Shown piece by piece: positions 10,966 through 22,340 of a stretch of DNA of 64,000 nucleotides; positions within the stretch are counted from its first letter, which is position 1, and each line of letters starts with the position of its first letter. The notes under the pieces are model-generated. The model ran no database searches and was not told the DNA's origin. It saw only the letters and a list, made by a program, of their open reading frames with translations. Position numbers and translations under genes: made by a program. This stretch comes from Chondrus crispus (lineage: Eukaryota > Rhodophyta > Florideophyceae > Gigartinales > Gigartinaceae), in assembly GCF_000350225.1 (NCBI RefSeq), contig NW_005179058.1, positions 520,619 to 584,618 of the forward strand, written 5' to 3'.

Positions 10966-12282
10966 ATGATGCAAAAAGGGAGATCTGTAAGTGCCGATCC
11001 CTGGAATCAGTCAAACGGTGGTCTCTGCTTTGCTTGCGGACAAAACGATAAGAAACGCCCTACTGTTGTGGTTTCGCTAACAACCAAGCAGCTGCAAAAG
11101 AGAGAGTCTATTGAAACTGGTCCCTCCGCAAACCCATTCGATGGAAAGGAAGAAGGCCCAATTTCACTGTGCACTAGTTGTCGCTCTTCAAAGATTGAAC
11201 GGAATGTCATTTGTGATGTGCCACGATATGGTAATAAAGCACGGTCTGCCTTGAAGTCCTGGAACGTGCGAGTCTCTCCAAACTCTGGTCGACGCTACAG
11301 TCCTTATTACATATGCACCCACCTTGGTCATGAAGGACAGTCTCAAAACCTCCCAGCACAAGACATGGAACGGACTAAAGCAAACCTACAACTTTTTTCT
11401 GTACTTTTCTACAGCCCAGAATCGCAGCATTGCTTTTTTGAAAAATTCGGAGCACGTTCTGGTCTAAGACTTGAGCACGGTTGAATGTTGCTGGCTCAGA
11501 TCGCTGAAACTCGATTCTGTTCCTTACACCACAACCAAACAAGACATGCAAGCAGTGAAGCAGCCCGCCGTGAGCCATCGCGTTTTGGCACCAAAGGTGG
11601 CTTTTGTGTTTTTAAGGATAGAGGCTGTTGTTCGTCTAAAAATACACTTAGACCCTTGCAAAGGATGACCACAGCCACGTTGGAGGACGCAGAAACTTTA
11701 TTCGAGTACGGTGAGGCTGTCAACATTCATTCCTCAGGACGTTTGACGTATGAACAGGTTGCAGGAAGACAGACATGTGGGCATTGTCGTTACGTGGTTT
11801 CGAAAGGAGCGCAAGGTATTCGGCAAATAAACGACAGCGCCACTCTGAAGGACGCAATAGACAGATGCCTAGTGGACTGTGTTCTGTACGCGTTGGACAA
11901 AGACATTCATTCCTCAGTTTTCATGCGCGTGAATGAATCTGTTTCTAAAGCAGCAAATGAGCTCAAGTTACGAGTTGTTTCTCCCTTCCCGGAGGATCCA
12001 AAATCTCGGTTTCTACCTATCACTGCAGTTTTCAAGTTTCGTCGAGAGCTTTCCGCACATAGCTGTTTGGGCAGTTCAATATCGAATACAACAGTTGAAT
12101 CGAGAATTGGTCCGGTTCTATCATCTAAGAACGTCCACCTTTATTCCCTCTCTAGAAATTTCAGGTGTTATGCAGCTGCTGAGGCACTGCCACACAGCCG
12201 ACGTGGTCATGTCTCTTGGAAAGGGGGAGGAGGTTTCGTTCATGGCGCAAATATCTTGCATATGTTGGGAAGCGGTTTATGA
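10966..12282 (+). pseudogene. N-terminal part of a DUF6589-like element protein (Cys4 zinc module)
   Basis: The ATG at 10966 opens a frame with CFACGQNDKKRP, then NPF and LCTSC. This C-x2-C ... NPF ... C-x2-C module is shared with the gene at 23531. A TGA at 11482-11484 interrupts it, but the same frame continues with MTTATLEDAETLFEYGEAV (11665) and a further CxxC (TCGHCRYVV) to about residue 380. Protein character then passes to another frame between 12000 and 12216, so there is at least one indel. It lies directly upstream of, and probably belonged to, the long ORF that follows. The function is unknown. Zinc binding by the cysteines is inferred. Confidence 0.6.
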
Positions 12283-15200
12283 CACGTAAGGAACAGTATC
12301 GCAGAGGGGACTGGTCTTTGTCCGACGAAATTGTGCCAATTCCCAAGCGGTTGTGGTCATCTTTAATTATGGATATGGCATCTGAGAAACAGCTACCTTC
12401 GTGGAAGGTGACTGCGACGGTAAGTGATACAAGCGTGGTAGAGGTCTTTCCTGTATCGAATTAATCTGCGCAAATGCCTAGGGAACAACTGGATAACTTT
12501 TCACAGCGACATGCTGCGACCCAGTCTTCCAGTGGCGGACTAATAGCCAGACCTGACTACCTTCTGTGCATTCGAGCACTCAAAGTTATTGAGCAGGTGA
12601 TTTTTTCGCGGTCTAGACTATGTGTCGGTCCCCTTATGATGACACTGTCCATAGCGGGTATTGCGGAATCTACTGCCTCTTGGACCAGTGTCCTCCACGC
12701 ACTCGGTTTGGTAACCTCTTGCGATTCTATGGAGTCCTTAAGAAAACATCTCATCGCTGAGAGAGAGAGTTCGCCGAGAGGCGCATTTGACAGTATCAAT
12801 ACCAGTGACCGAGTGGTTTCTGTTCAAATAGACAACTTTGATATCCTTCCGCACCACAGTGTGAAAGCATTTGGTAAGGCACTGCCAGTGGTCAGCGGCA
12901 CAGCAACTCAAAGTGTTGTGCAAACACGAAAGCCTCCGCGTGCACCTCCAGCTCAGATGAGTTCAACTGTGAAGCTCTCCCCTAATTTACAGTCTGCGGT
13001 GAGTCAGAAAGACACAGAATGGCGAGATCCAGTCAGAGTTCTTGGCAATCGCTCTGACTTTGCATCAAGCTTTAACTCTACGGAAGATCAAAAAATTCTG
13101 GATGACTTCTTCGACTTAGTTTATGGAATTGCTTTGTGTCGCAGAGATGATTTGCTCGGTCTACCTCAGGCCTCACGTGGCTACAAGCGAAGAAAGAGGA
13201 TCAAGCCTTACAAAAATCAAGGGATCAATTTCTGTACATTATTGCCGTCGTGCTTCAAACCTCACGGTGGGTTGAACAGCATTTATCCCTCCCTTTACGG
13301 CCAAGATGTCGTTGTTGTCGACATCAGCCGTATGAGTGCTGCTGATATCCTGACCATACACCAACAGTTAGCACTCGTTAAGCATGTACCGCGGCCAGGC
13401 GAGGATGGAAGCCCGAGGTATATCGTCGTGAGTGGAGATCAACCGACGTACCGAATGATTGTCAAAATATGAAGGAAGTCCTACCTTGAGTCGACGAGAA
13501 ACTGAAGCGACGGACGCGCACAGGAAGCAATACTGGGAGACCTGCACGTTCACTAATGGTTAATCCCTTTTCCGGGGTTCTTTCACGTTGAAAAGCAGAG
13601 CCTATATCCGCTCTGTAAAGAAATGCTACATGGACTGGGCCTCAAAGAGCTCGCTGGATGCTGTGGCCTTTCGCATAGCCAACTCGAAAACATTCTTAAG
13701 CACAGCCATGCAAGAAATAATCGAGCTGTTCTGTTCAGCATTTGCGCTGCTCTGGTCATACACACAACAGATCTTGTACAGGCAGGGCCACCCGATTTGA
13801 AAGATGCAATAACGAAGATTAGGGGCTGCGAGGGGCGGGCTCGAGAACGACCATCGACCAACAAGAATTCAAAGCTACTGAGATGCACTAGTGGATTAAT
13901 AAGCGAATCGATGGTTCAAGTCGGAAGGCTTCTTCGTAAGAGTGTATTTGATTTATTCGGGAATGACCCCAATGGAAAGCATATCATACGAACTGTTCTG
14001 TTCACATGTCTTCTTCCTACTGTGGGTTTTCATGAGCTTTCTTGTACTGGCCACACTGATGTCATTGATAGCTTCTGGCTGCGCCTCAACAACGTCTTAC
14101 ACACTTCCGGACATTTGAAGTATCAAGAACTGTATTTGTTCTACTCCGTCTTTCGATCTATCATGCCCGGAGTCATTTTCGAAGACTTATATACAAACAA
14201 GCCTGGCGCAATGGTGGCTCGTGCTCCTAGTTTTACTACTCGTTCAAATCGTGCTTACGACGACCGGGGATGGACATATATGCATCTGGATGAGTTACTT
14301 GAGATGCTCATCATTCGGCTAATTAAGGCCCTCAACCAGGTTATGCTGCCGTACCTTGAAAGTGCAGGAGCCTGATTACTGACTGTTTCTGGGGCGAGAC
14401 TACGAATCAGAGGTGTGACAGATGCACCCAGATCTTACAAAAGGCGTCGTAGCGAAGATGCAAATGGGGAGGAGTCTGGACCACTCTTACAGTATGACAA
14501 GAGTGCAGTTCAAGGCAACAGTGTCCAGACCATGTGGCAGCTCATGAGAGAAAAGGGATTTCTAGGGCATGACCACAGAAGCTCAAACCGTCTCCAAAAT
14601 GTGCTAGGTGACGCTGTCGTCGAGCTAAAAGATGAAACGCTACAAGAGCTGATTATCAATGCTGAAAGCTACGGGAAAAGGACAGTAGAGCTTCATTCGT
14701 GTGCGGTGCTCTCAGATGTGTTTGGAAAGCTTTCAGAGAAAGATTATGAGAAAGAATTCCATGGGAAACGCTTTCGGGGAGTATGGACAAGGGCTCGGAA
14801 AATTTGCACTGCGGTCTTTGCCATGGACTCACAGAAAACAGAAACATCTTCGCATGTAATGAAAGCTGTAAGAGATTCAAAGAAGGCATTTTCTGACCGC
14901 CGGCATATACTTACCAAACTCATGACAACCCTTACACTTGCAGAACATGCTGCGACTAGTGGTGAAGACAGCGATGGAGCTGAGCATGCACGACGAAGGT
15001 GGCACATTTTGCATTCTAGTCGACACTTGATGTCTCCTTCTGCAGATGCCTATAGGTCTGAGGAAATAGTGAGGCATGCCAAAAAGAGTCAGATGCTTAC
15101 TTCTTTAAATTTCGGCTGTGACTTTGCCGAAACAAGACAGTTGAGAGGCGAGGAAAGCAGACAGAACATGTCGTTTAGAAAAGCTGTGTCGTTCTATTAC

Positions 15201-16008
15201 GATTACGAGTTTTCACAGTACGCATCCGTCATGGTTGATCTCATGAACCACATCTGGACCCGAGGCACCGACGGTCGGCGAGGTAATTATATTTTTCATG
15301 TTACATTATTGAATCTCAAGCACTTCTCACGGCCATGGTTCTCGGGAATCCGAAGCAAAGACCTTAACCAGCTACACTTACATGTGGATGACCCCACCAT
15401 TGTAATACCACAGAAAGATGGAGAGAAAGCACGACGAGATGCTCAGCGTAATCCGGAAGAGGACTCATCGACATCGACAGGCAGTGAGGAACTACATAAT
15501 GTTGGGCTTTTATTGCCGGTATCCATTCCTTGGGGTACTATAATTAAATCGAGAAGCAACAGGGACACTATAGCTTCATTACACTTGTACTGTTGAGGTG
15601 TAGCTGCGATGGAACTGGCGAAGGAGAACAACCTGGAAACAAATGTATTTCTTCACGGCGGGTGTTTTTGTTTCAATAATAGCTGTGTAGGGAAGAACTG
15701 TGATGAGTTGATACCTGAGCTGGCGGCACACACTCATATATGTGAATCCCCGCGCGATGGTGAGGTGTTCATTGGTCTCAAAGAAGAACTGCAAAAAGGA
15801 AAGGGCAGTGATTACATTCACATCGCACAGGAAAGCACAGGACAGAAGGCAATGTCGAATTCCCAGGTAGATGACGAAATTGTAGAGAAGGACATGAATC
15901 AGATCAACTTTAGGCCCAACCATCCGCATTGTGGTGCCACCCCCCGTCCAAAATTATTTGGCAGTGAAAATGTAGACCATATCGGAGAAGACTGTAGTGC
16001 AATGTGCC
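12216..16008 (+). pseudogene. DUF6589-like (putative transposase) protein, body of the element ORF
   Basis: A single frame can be followed for about 1,260 codons, interrupted only by nonsense codons at 12462 (TAA), 13470 (TGA), 13503 (TGA), 13554 (TAA), 14373 (TGA) and 15594 (TGA). Landmarks are VQIDNFDILPHHSVKAFGKA and SGTATQSV, then VVVVDISRMSAADILTIHQQ, VVSGDQPTYRMIV, and after the stops LIPFPGFFHVEKQSLYPLCK with MLHGLGLKEL. The order D-N-D, GDQ-T, P-G-F-F-H is what I recall of the DUF6589 family of fungi, oomycetes and animals, which is often linked to repeats. A nuclear-type basic stretch (YKRRRSED) opens the part after 14415. The C-terminal part has CFCFNNSCVGKNC. The frame is cut at 16008 by an LTR-like sequence. 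Confidence 0.6.
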
Positions 16009-17105
16009 TGTCGGGCCGGAACCAGGGTCCAACGGTCCAGCAACCACACAACCAACAAACAACAACCAACAAGAGTTGCCGACGGCACAGCCGTCCTGAG
16101 TGTCCGATTCTCTCTTTCCCTTTAAGTGGGTTTGCGGCCCACAGTAGCTCAAGTCCCTGATAGGGGGGGGGCAAAAGGAAGATGCCCGGCCCGGGACGAA
16201 TGGTGGTAGAGTCTTGTACAGGCAGCTGCTCGGTGAGTTCGGGGCGGTGATTAAGAAGCCGGGCCCGATGGGTCGTAAAGCCAATGCTCGCTGAGCGCCT
16301 GGTACACCTTATACCCTTGATAAGGTCTTCGACGGGGGCGTCGCAACGCAGCCCGACGGTAACTAGCAAACACGTAGCAGCGCTACACCTCCGTACTGCC
16401 CGATGGCAAAGTACCGACACCGGAACGGTCGCAACCTGTATCCGATGGAACCAACACTGTCCTGTATACACAACAGGACCTTGGAGGGAGACGTCGTCGC
16501 ACCAGCCTCCGTCGGTGGACGTAAACAAGTAGCAGCGCTACACCCACGTGTCGCCCGATGGCTAAGACACCTACACCGGTCCGGTCGCAACCAAAGCCGA
16601 TGGCACCAACAACAAACAAAAGAACCAACACAAGAGCCCGATGACTCCAGTCGTCACAATGCGGATCGCAATCAGGCACTGTGGAACCAACACAAGATAA
16701 GGGAATAGAAATAGAGATAGAAATAGAAATGGATAGGTGAAATAAAGGAAAAGGAAAGGGAACCCCCGAGCGCAAAGGATAACGTAATCTGTGGTAAAAG
16801 GGAGCGTCTTGGGAGAGACAGACTTCGACCAAGGCGATATTCAAGTCTGGCAACTCGGGTTACCTTTACTGACTTGGTCGTCAGAGGGCTAAGGTTTATA
16901 TCGCCCGCCGGAGCCACTACAGTAGCTCTCGGCGCTAAATCCTAGATCTGATCTAATGTTAAATAACTAATATGCAACTAATTGACATTAATAATTAAAA
17001 TAATAAAGTGAAATAATTTTCACTTGTCACCCCCCCACTTTGTCATACCCCTTAATTCCTTTTCTTTTCACCCCCCCCCCACGGTGTAGTCGATTATTGC
17101 ACTAC
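16009..17105 (-). mobile_element. LTR-like fragment D, probably the 3' LTR of a minus-strand chromovirus
   Basis: The sequence begins TGTCGGGCCGG inside the preceding ORF and ends ATTGCACTACA, followed by TATCCCCCTTCT. The end of element A's LTR (GTGCACTACA followed by GATCCCCCTTCT at 26101-26122) is strikingly alike, including the polypurine tract read on the minus strand. An internal direct repeat of about 155-base period occurs at 16366-16460 and 16520-16625 (shared GTAGCAGCGCTACACC and GGTCGCAACC). No partner LTR and no matching 5-bp duplication (left flank GTGCC) were found, so the element is truncated. Confidence 0.5.
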
Positions 17106-18845
17106 ATATCCCCCTTCTGAGCGTCCTTGCACAGCGAGCTCACTCCTTCATCTCCAACTTCTCTTCCCCTTTTACTCCGCTCTGGTCTTCCCTCAGCCGA
17201 CGATTTCCGCATGGGCAAAGACAAGACGAACGAAACTCATCCGGTCCCGCCGGGTCGCCCGGGTGAGAATGTTATTCGCAAGCGTCTCGGTGTGGGCTTC
17301 TTCTCCCCACCTCGGGTCTCCCGCTGTCTTCCCTCTGTTCCGCGTCTTCCCCCTGGGACTACTGTAGTTGCTCGAGCTTGAGCTCTTTCTCCCTCCTTCT
17401 GCTCCAGCGCCTAGCAGTCCCTTGCTGGTGGCCTTCCTTGTCGTTGCACATATGCCGACGGTCCAGCTCATGACGTAAGTGCGTTCCAGCCTATCTCAAG
17501 TGCCTCCGCTCTCTCTCTCTTTTTTCTTTTCTTTTTTCTGGCAACAACGGCGTGGGATTGTGGGACAGAACGTCGGGACAGTCCCCTCCGGGTGCCTTCG
17601 AAATCGCTCGATCCTACGAATTGCGAGCTTGTACACAATGTGACGCATCCCGACGACAATTTTTCTACGCTCCCCAAAGATCGCTTGTGCGTCGTCCTAC
17701 TGTAATGCTGAATGCAAACATCGGCAATGTTCTCATCTGGGGGGTTATCCTCAAACACGCAACTCCTCCAGCGCACCTTTTTGTCCTCACCTCTAAATTG
17801 ATTTCGACAACCTCACGTAGTGCGTCTCCGTTACGCAATTCTTCTCTGACTACAAATCTCTCGTTCCCGAAAAATTTCCAACGTCTTTCTTCCGTCAACC
17901 CGAGGTCGTCCTCCTCTCCCACACACCAGCCGTGTTCACATAGGCTTTCGTAGGTAGCGCTGGAAGCGCTTCCCTGCCAAAGTCGTCGAATACAATACTG
18001 TACCAAGCCTCGCTGTTCAGCTCAACCAAGACAATTTCTTCAATCCTTCATTGCGTCTGCGTGTGTTGCTTCACGGCCAGGGTACCCATGTGGTCGCAAC
18101 GGAATCGAGCGTAGTAGCGACACATGCCTCTCTGGACCTCCTTCACGTGATTCGTCATTCTGCGCTGCCCTTGTGAAGAAGAAATCAATAACGAGAATAA
18201 GCTCACGACAGGAAGGAAATAATAAAGTAGAAAGGTAGAGGAATAGAAAAGGGAATCAAAGAAGAGGGGGAAGAGGAATGGATCGGCGCAGTTGGTCGCT
18301 CGGGGTGAACGTAAATTAGAAACGTGAGCAATGGCATCGTCAGTCCTTGCGGCTGACAGACGGTTTGTCGTAATCAAGCTCATCGAGCTACCCGGTCTCT
18401 CTGTCGGAGTCGTCCTCATCACCGTGGTCGCCCGAGGCGTCTGTTTGTAAGACGTTAAAAAGTTCCGGTTGCGTCTGTAACACGGTTAAAGCGTTGGCGG
18501 ATCGTGTTGACGTGTCTTACGCCGCCAACCCATTTCTCCCCTCTCCTCGATTGATATCCTCTTCTCTCTTCCATAATTCTTGTAGACTGGCGGGTCGACG
18601 TGCGCAGTTTCATTGTGTCGTTGACATCACCAACTAAAAAAAGGAGAAAAGGAGAACAGGAACGAAACAGAGATTGAGGCAGGAGCAGATGGGACGACTG
18701 AAAAGCAAGCGGTTGACCGCCTTGATGACGACGTCGAGCCGATTCCCGTTGTTGACGAAGTCAACAGAAATGACAAAACAATTTGTCCCCTCCACACGGT
18801 GTAGTCTCGCGCGTTAGCTCGCGCACTCTTCCAGGCGACTCACGC
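17106..18845. other. probable internal remnant of LTR element D
   Basis: The stretch starts with the polypurine-tract-like TATCCCCCTTCT. It contains only short frames on both strands (for example MGKDKTNETHPVPPGRPGEN from 17211 on the plus strand and a 113-codon frame at 17665-18006 on the minus strand) with no domain I recognise. The boundary to the DIRS element on the right is not visible. Confidence 0.4.
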
Positions 18846-18884
18846 TACTGACAGACTGACAGACTGACTGACTGACTGACAGTG
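18846..18884. repeat. (GACT)n-type microsatellite
   Basis: About nine imperfect tetranucleotide units (CTGACAGACTGACAGACTGA and onward). Confidence 0.8.
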
Positions 18885-19465
18885 ACTACGTCCTCGTTGG
18901 GCATCCTTCCTGTTAACTACAGGCCTGTTCTCGACAGTAACTCTTACCCGTTCGACGAGCGTCAGTCCGTCGGTTTGTTGGGCATAGTTAGCATCCGGCC
19001 TTGGTGACCGGGCTTGGGTGCTAATCGACTTCGGTGTTTGTATCGTCGGCTGTTGCTAGCAACAACAAATCTGCACCAACTCCTCTCCTTTATTGATTTG
19101 GATTCAAATTTCGCGTCATCTCCGGTGTCCCACATCTCCTCGCGCACCACTTGTCCTTTGTCTATTCGTGAAAAACCTCACAAACATTTCCGTGGAAATT
19201 GATTCACACGGGTATGGATCCCTGATCTAAACGTCCCTTTGCGTGCGAACCCATGCGAGGCGTGATCATACGTAATTTGCGCATTGTCTCCACCTGAGGC
19301 TTTAGTGACTGCGTCACCTCCTGATGTAGCGCGTCTCGCCGCTCTATCTCCATGAGCGTTAAGCCACGTATACCTGCCCGTCTCACCTCATCTTTCCTTC
19401 TCGCCATTGCCGATGCGTCTTACTTCCGCTATGCTCATTCCTCGCTAGCTTCGGAAAGGGTACCA

Positions 19466-20909
19466 TCATTTCAGGCTACATCCGGCTATCTGCAACTGGT
19501 TCCTCTTCAGAATCGATGAACATTACTTTCGCTTTATCGCCACGTTTGGGTGGAAGCTATCTCCGTTCTACTTCGTCAAGTTCATGCGACCTTTCGTCCA
19601 GTACATCAGAGACCGGCTCAATCTTCGCATCCACCCATACATGGACGATTTTCTGGTGGCAGTTTCAAGCCACACCGAACTCCGCAGAGCACAGCGGCTC
19701 CTGGACCAACTGCTGCAGAAAACCGGTCTCCGCAGAAAGCCAGGCAAAGGATGCTGGTACGGGTCGCAACGGTTGGACCACCTCGGTTTCGTGATCGACA
19801 CCAAGGATCAGGTATTCGGGATAACGGACAAACGGATTCAGAAGATTCAGGCCATCGCTCGGAAACTGCCACAACAAGCCCGACAGAACCGTCGGTTGGT
19901 GGAAACATCATTGTTACGACACTTCCTCGGGGTGGCCATCTCATGCTCTCTGGCCATGCCTCTCGCCCGCTTCTACACCCGTTCACTGTACGACCCGCTA
20001 CGGGGACCAACGAAGCGGCGCGTGAAGCTCAAACAAGCAGCCATCCGGGACCTGATACACTGGAAGGAATTGGTCAAATCACCGTCTACGCGCCCTCTCC
20101 ATCACCAAACGGCCACAATGGCAATGCACTTCGATGCATCCACTTCAATTGGGATGATGGGGGAACCAGGGGTCTGGGAATAGAAAGGGCTTTGGGATCC
20201 GCATCTGCGTACGAAGCCCATCACCTTTCTGGAACTCAGGGCAGTAACGGACAATCTGAAGGCATTTGCAGACGACCTTCGCACGGGGACCCATCTCCGC
20301 GTATGGGAGGACAATTAGGCCGTGGTCCACATACTCAACACAATGACCACGCGCTCACCAGCCCTCATGAAGGAGTTGCGGGCGTTACACAAGGTACTGC
20401 TCAAGCTGGGCATCTCAATCGAGTCACGATACGTCCCTTCTGCCGTCAACCGCTTCGCAGATCGCCTCTCTTACTTGCATTCACTGGACAACTGGAGGAT
20501 CAACACCCGGACAATCAGGGCGCTCTTACAAGAGATGGATCCAACAATCGACCAGTTTGCGGATCAAGAATCAACGATCTGTCGCCGGTTCAACAGCCGC
20601 TACCGCTCCCCGGGATCCTCAGGAATCGATGCGCTACAGCAACATTGGGGGCAGACGGTCAACTTCTGGAACCCACCGCTCAAGCTCATCCCACTCGTCG
20701 TGGAGAAGATCATTCAGGAATCGGCAGAGGGCCTACTGGTCACCCCGTGTTGGCCCGCTCAGTCGTGGTGTCGTCGCCTCAAGGAAATCGGAACGTTTCA
20801 GCTGTTTCACGCGCCAGACGTCTATCTACCACCATTGTGGGCACCACAGCACCTGCCATCCCCACCATGGAAAATGGCCGTCTGGACGATACGCAGCAAC
20901 TTCCGTTAG
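19466..20909 (+). pseudogene. DIRS-type reverse transcriptase and RNase H, 5' truncated
   Basis: The protein frame is recognisable from YHHFRLHPAICNWFLFRIDE through FGWKLSPFYFVKFMRPFVQY to the catalytic box in RIHPYMDDFLVAV, then QRLDHLGFVID. MHFDASTSIG marks the start of RNase H. A TAG upstream at about 19450 and the shift from SSLAS to RKGYHHF show a lesion at the 5' end. A second open stretch in the +20322 frame (NRFADRLSYLHSLDNW, then DPTIDQFADQESTICRRFNS) is the C-terminal region typical of DIRS/Ngaro polyproteins. RT makes the DNA copy and RNase H removes RNA. The last 40 codons overlap the start of the recombinase ORF. Confidence 0.82.
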
Positions 20910-21982
20910 CTGCTTCGCTTCGTGGCTCAGTCCTGCGCGCCGCCGGAGTCGGAATCTCAGGCGGAGGGACTACTATCGCTGGTCTAATTCACTGCGCTCT
21001 GGCGCCCAACACCTGGAAGTACAATGAGCGATTCTGGCAGAAGTGGGCTAGGTTCTGTACATTGGAAAGGATCGACCCATGGACCGCGGATGAAGGATCT
21101 TTGCTCAGGTACCTCGGTTGGCTCTTCGACTCAGGCACGATTGCTGGCGGATCAGTCAAGAATTACATCTCCGCAGTGGTAACGGCCCACAAACGCGTGA
21201 AGTTGCCCGTGGGATACACCCCACTCATCCAACTCGCGCTGGCCGCCTACCAACAATCTGACCTGGATCGCCGCGCCGAAAACGACCCGGACGCACACAA
21301 GGAACGACGGGCTCTCCCGAGCACCATAGCCAAGAAAATCTTCGACGCTGCTATGGCCGCTCCTGCTCTCAACCGTCAGTTGATTCGCAACGCTACCGCT
21401 GTTCTGGTTTCCTACGTCATCTTCGAAAGGGGGGAGGCTGGCTCTGCGCTTCGCATGGACAACATTCAAGTTTCGGAACAATCAATTGACTTGGTAATTG
21501 CTTTACGGAAAAATCGGTCTCGAGTGGCACATACGCTATCCTACACTAGGCTATCTCCAGACAAGCCTTCGCTCATCGACTTGGTCTTACGGTACGACCG
21601 TTACCGCCGGAACACCCGCTCCACAAGTCGCTACTGTTGGGCCCTCCCGGGCCAACGGCTCACACCGTCATCGGCAAGCATCTCACGTTGGCTCCAAGCT
21701 TGCCTGTCTCAAGCTGGCGTCACTCCACCTCCGCAAGTCTTTTGGTCCTCACACTCGCTTCGCATGGGTGCCGCATCGGAATGCGCTGCAATAGGGGTCC
21801 CTTCCTACCGCATTCGCATCTGGGGGGATTGGAGTGTCGCTCGCACAATGGAAGAATTCTATCCCGACGCTCGCGTACAGCCGTGCGAGGATTCCGTCTT
21901 CTTTTTCGGACATCTGTCCGAAATCTCGACTACTCCCTATGGAGTTTCTTCAACACTATTCAGTGCATTCATTGGCAATTGA
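20867..21982 (+). CDS. DIRS-type tyrosine recombinase
   Basis: The frame is open from 19550, but protein character of a recombinase begins near the ATG at 20867 (MENGRLDDTQQLPL), so I place the start there. It encodes about 371 residues. The N-terminal SAM-like core domain is seen in LAPNTWKYNERFWQKWARFC and SVKNYISAVVTAHKR. The catalytic domain has the first Arg in FERGEAGSALRMDNI, the H-x-L-R box in WSSHSLRMGAASECAAIGVP and a tyrosine in ARTMEEFYPD. These elements use the recombinase instead of a DDE integrase. The overlap with the RT frame is usual for DIRS elements. No internal stop is present. Confidence 0.85.
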   Translation: MENGRLDDTQQLPLAASLRGSVLRAAGVGISGGGTTIAGLIHCALAPNTWKYNERFWQKWARFCTLERIDPWTADEGSLLRYLGWLFDSGTIAGGSVKNYISAVVTAHKRVKLPVGYTPLIQLALAAYQQSDLDRRAENDPDAHKERRALPSTIAKKIFDAAMAAPALNRQLIRNATAVLVSYVIFERGEAGSALRMDNIQVSEQSIDLVIALRKNRSRVAHTLSYTRLSPDKPSLIDLVLRYDRYRRNTRSTSRYCWALPGQRLTPSSASISRWLQACLSQAGVTPPPQVFWSSHSLRMGAASECAAIGVPSYRIRIWGDWSVARTMEEFYPDARVQPCEDSVFFFGHLSEISTTPYGVSSTLFSAFIGN

Positions 21983-22102
21983 AAGGTGAATCAGGACAAG
22001 GGGGCTTTTCGGGTGGAACGCACGACAACTCAGCAGAAAGTGGAAAACAAGTGGACCATTTCAGCTGTACAAATCCAAGTCAGGATGACTTGGCGACAAG
22101 TC

Positions 22103-22340
22103 AGAGCCAAGCCACACGCTATGATTTGGGAAATGATTCTTCATTCGCGTAATGAAAACTTGGCAAAACAAAAATCAGCACCAAGTCACACTATGAGTTG
22201 GGAATGGTTCTTCATTCGCGTAATGAGACTTGGCAGAAAAAAGAATCAGCACCAAGTCACACGCCATGGTTTGGCACCCCCACTATGACTTGGAAATGAT
22301 TCTTCATTCGCGTCATGGAACTTGGCAGAAATGAAATTCG
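22103..22340. repeat. three tandem units of about 65-71 bases at the DIRS 3' side
   Basis: Units start near 22117, 22182 and 22253. Each has AAGYCACA, a following GATTTGGG/GAGTTGGG-like box, TTCTTCATTCGCGT and ACTTGGCA. The third carries a short insertion. They follow the recombinase ORF and may belong to the element's terminal or UTR repeats. Confidence 0.75.

Noticed and set aside
16009-17105. Solo LTR
   Set aside because: The sequence after 17105 continues with a polypurine-tract-like element interior and the expected GTGCC duplication is absent.
19550-20866. Upstream half of the 810-codon frame that ends in the recombinase
   Set aside because: This part overlaps the true RT frame and has no recombinase character; it is open by chance from codon bias.
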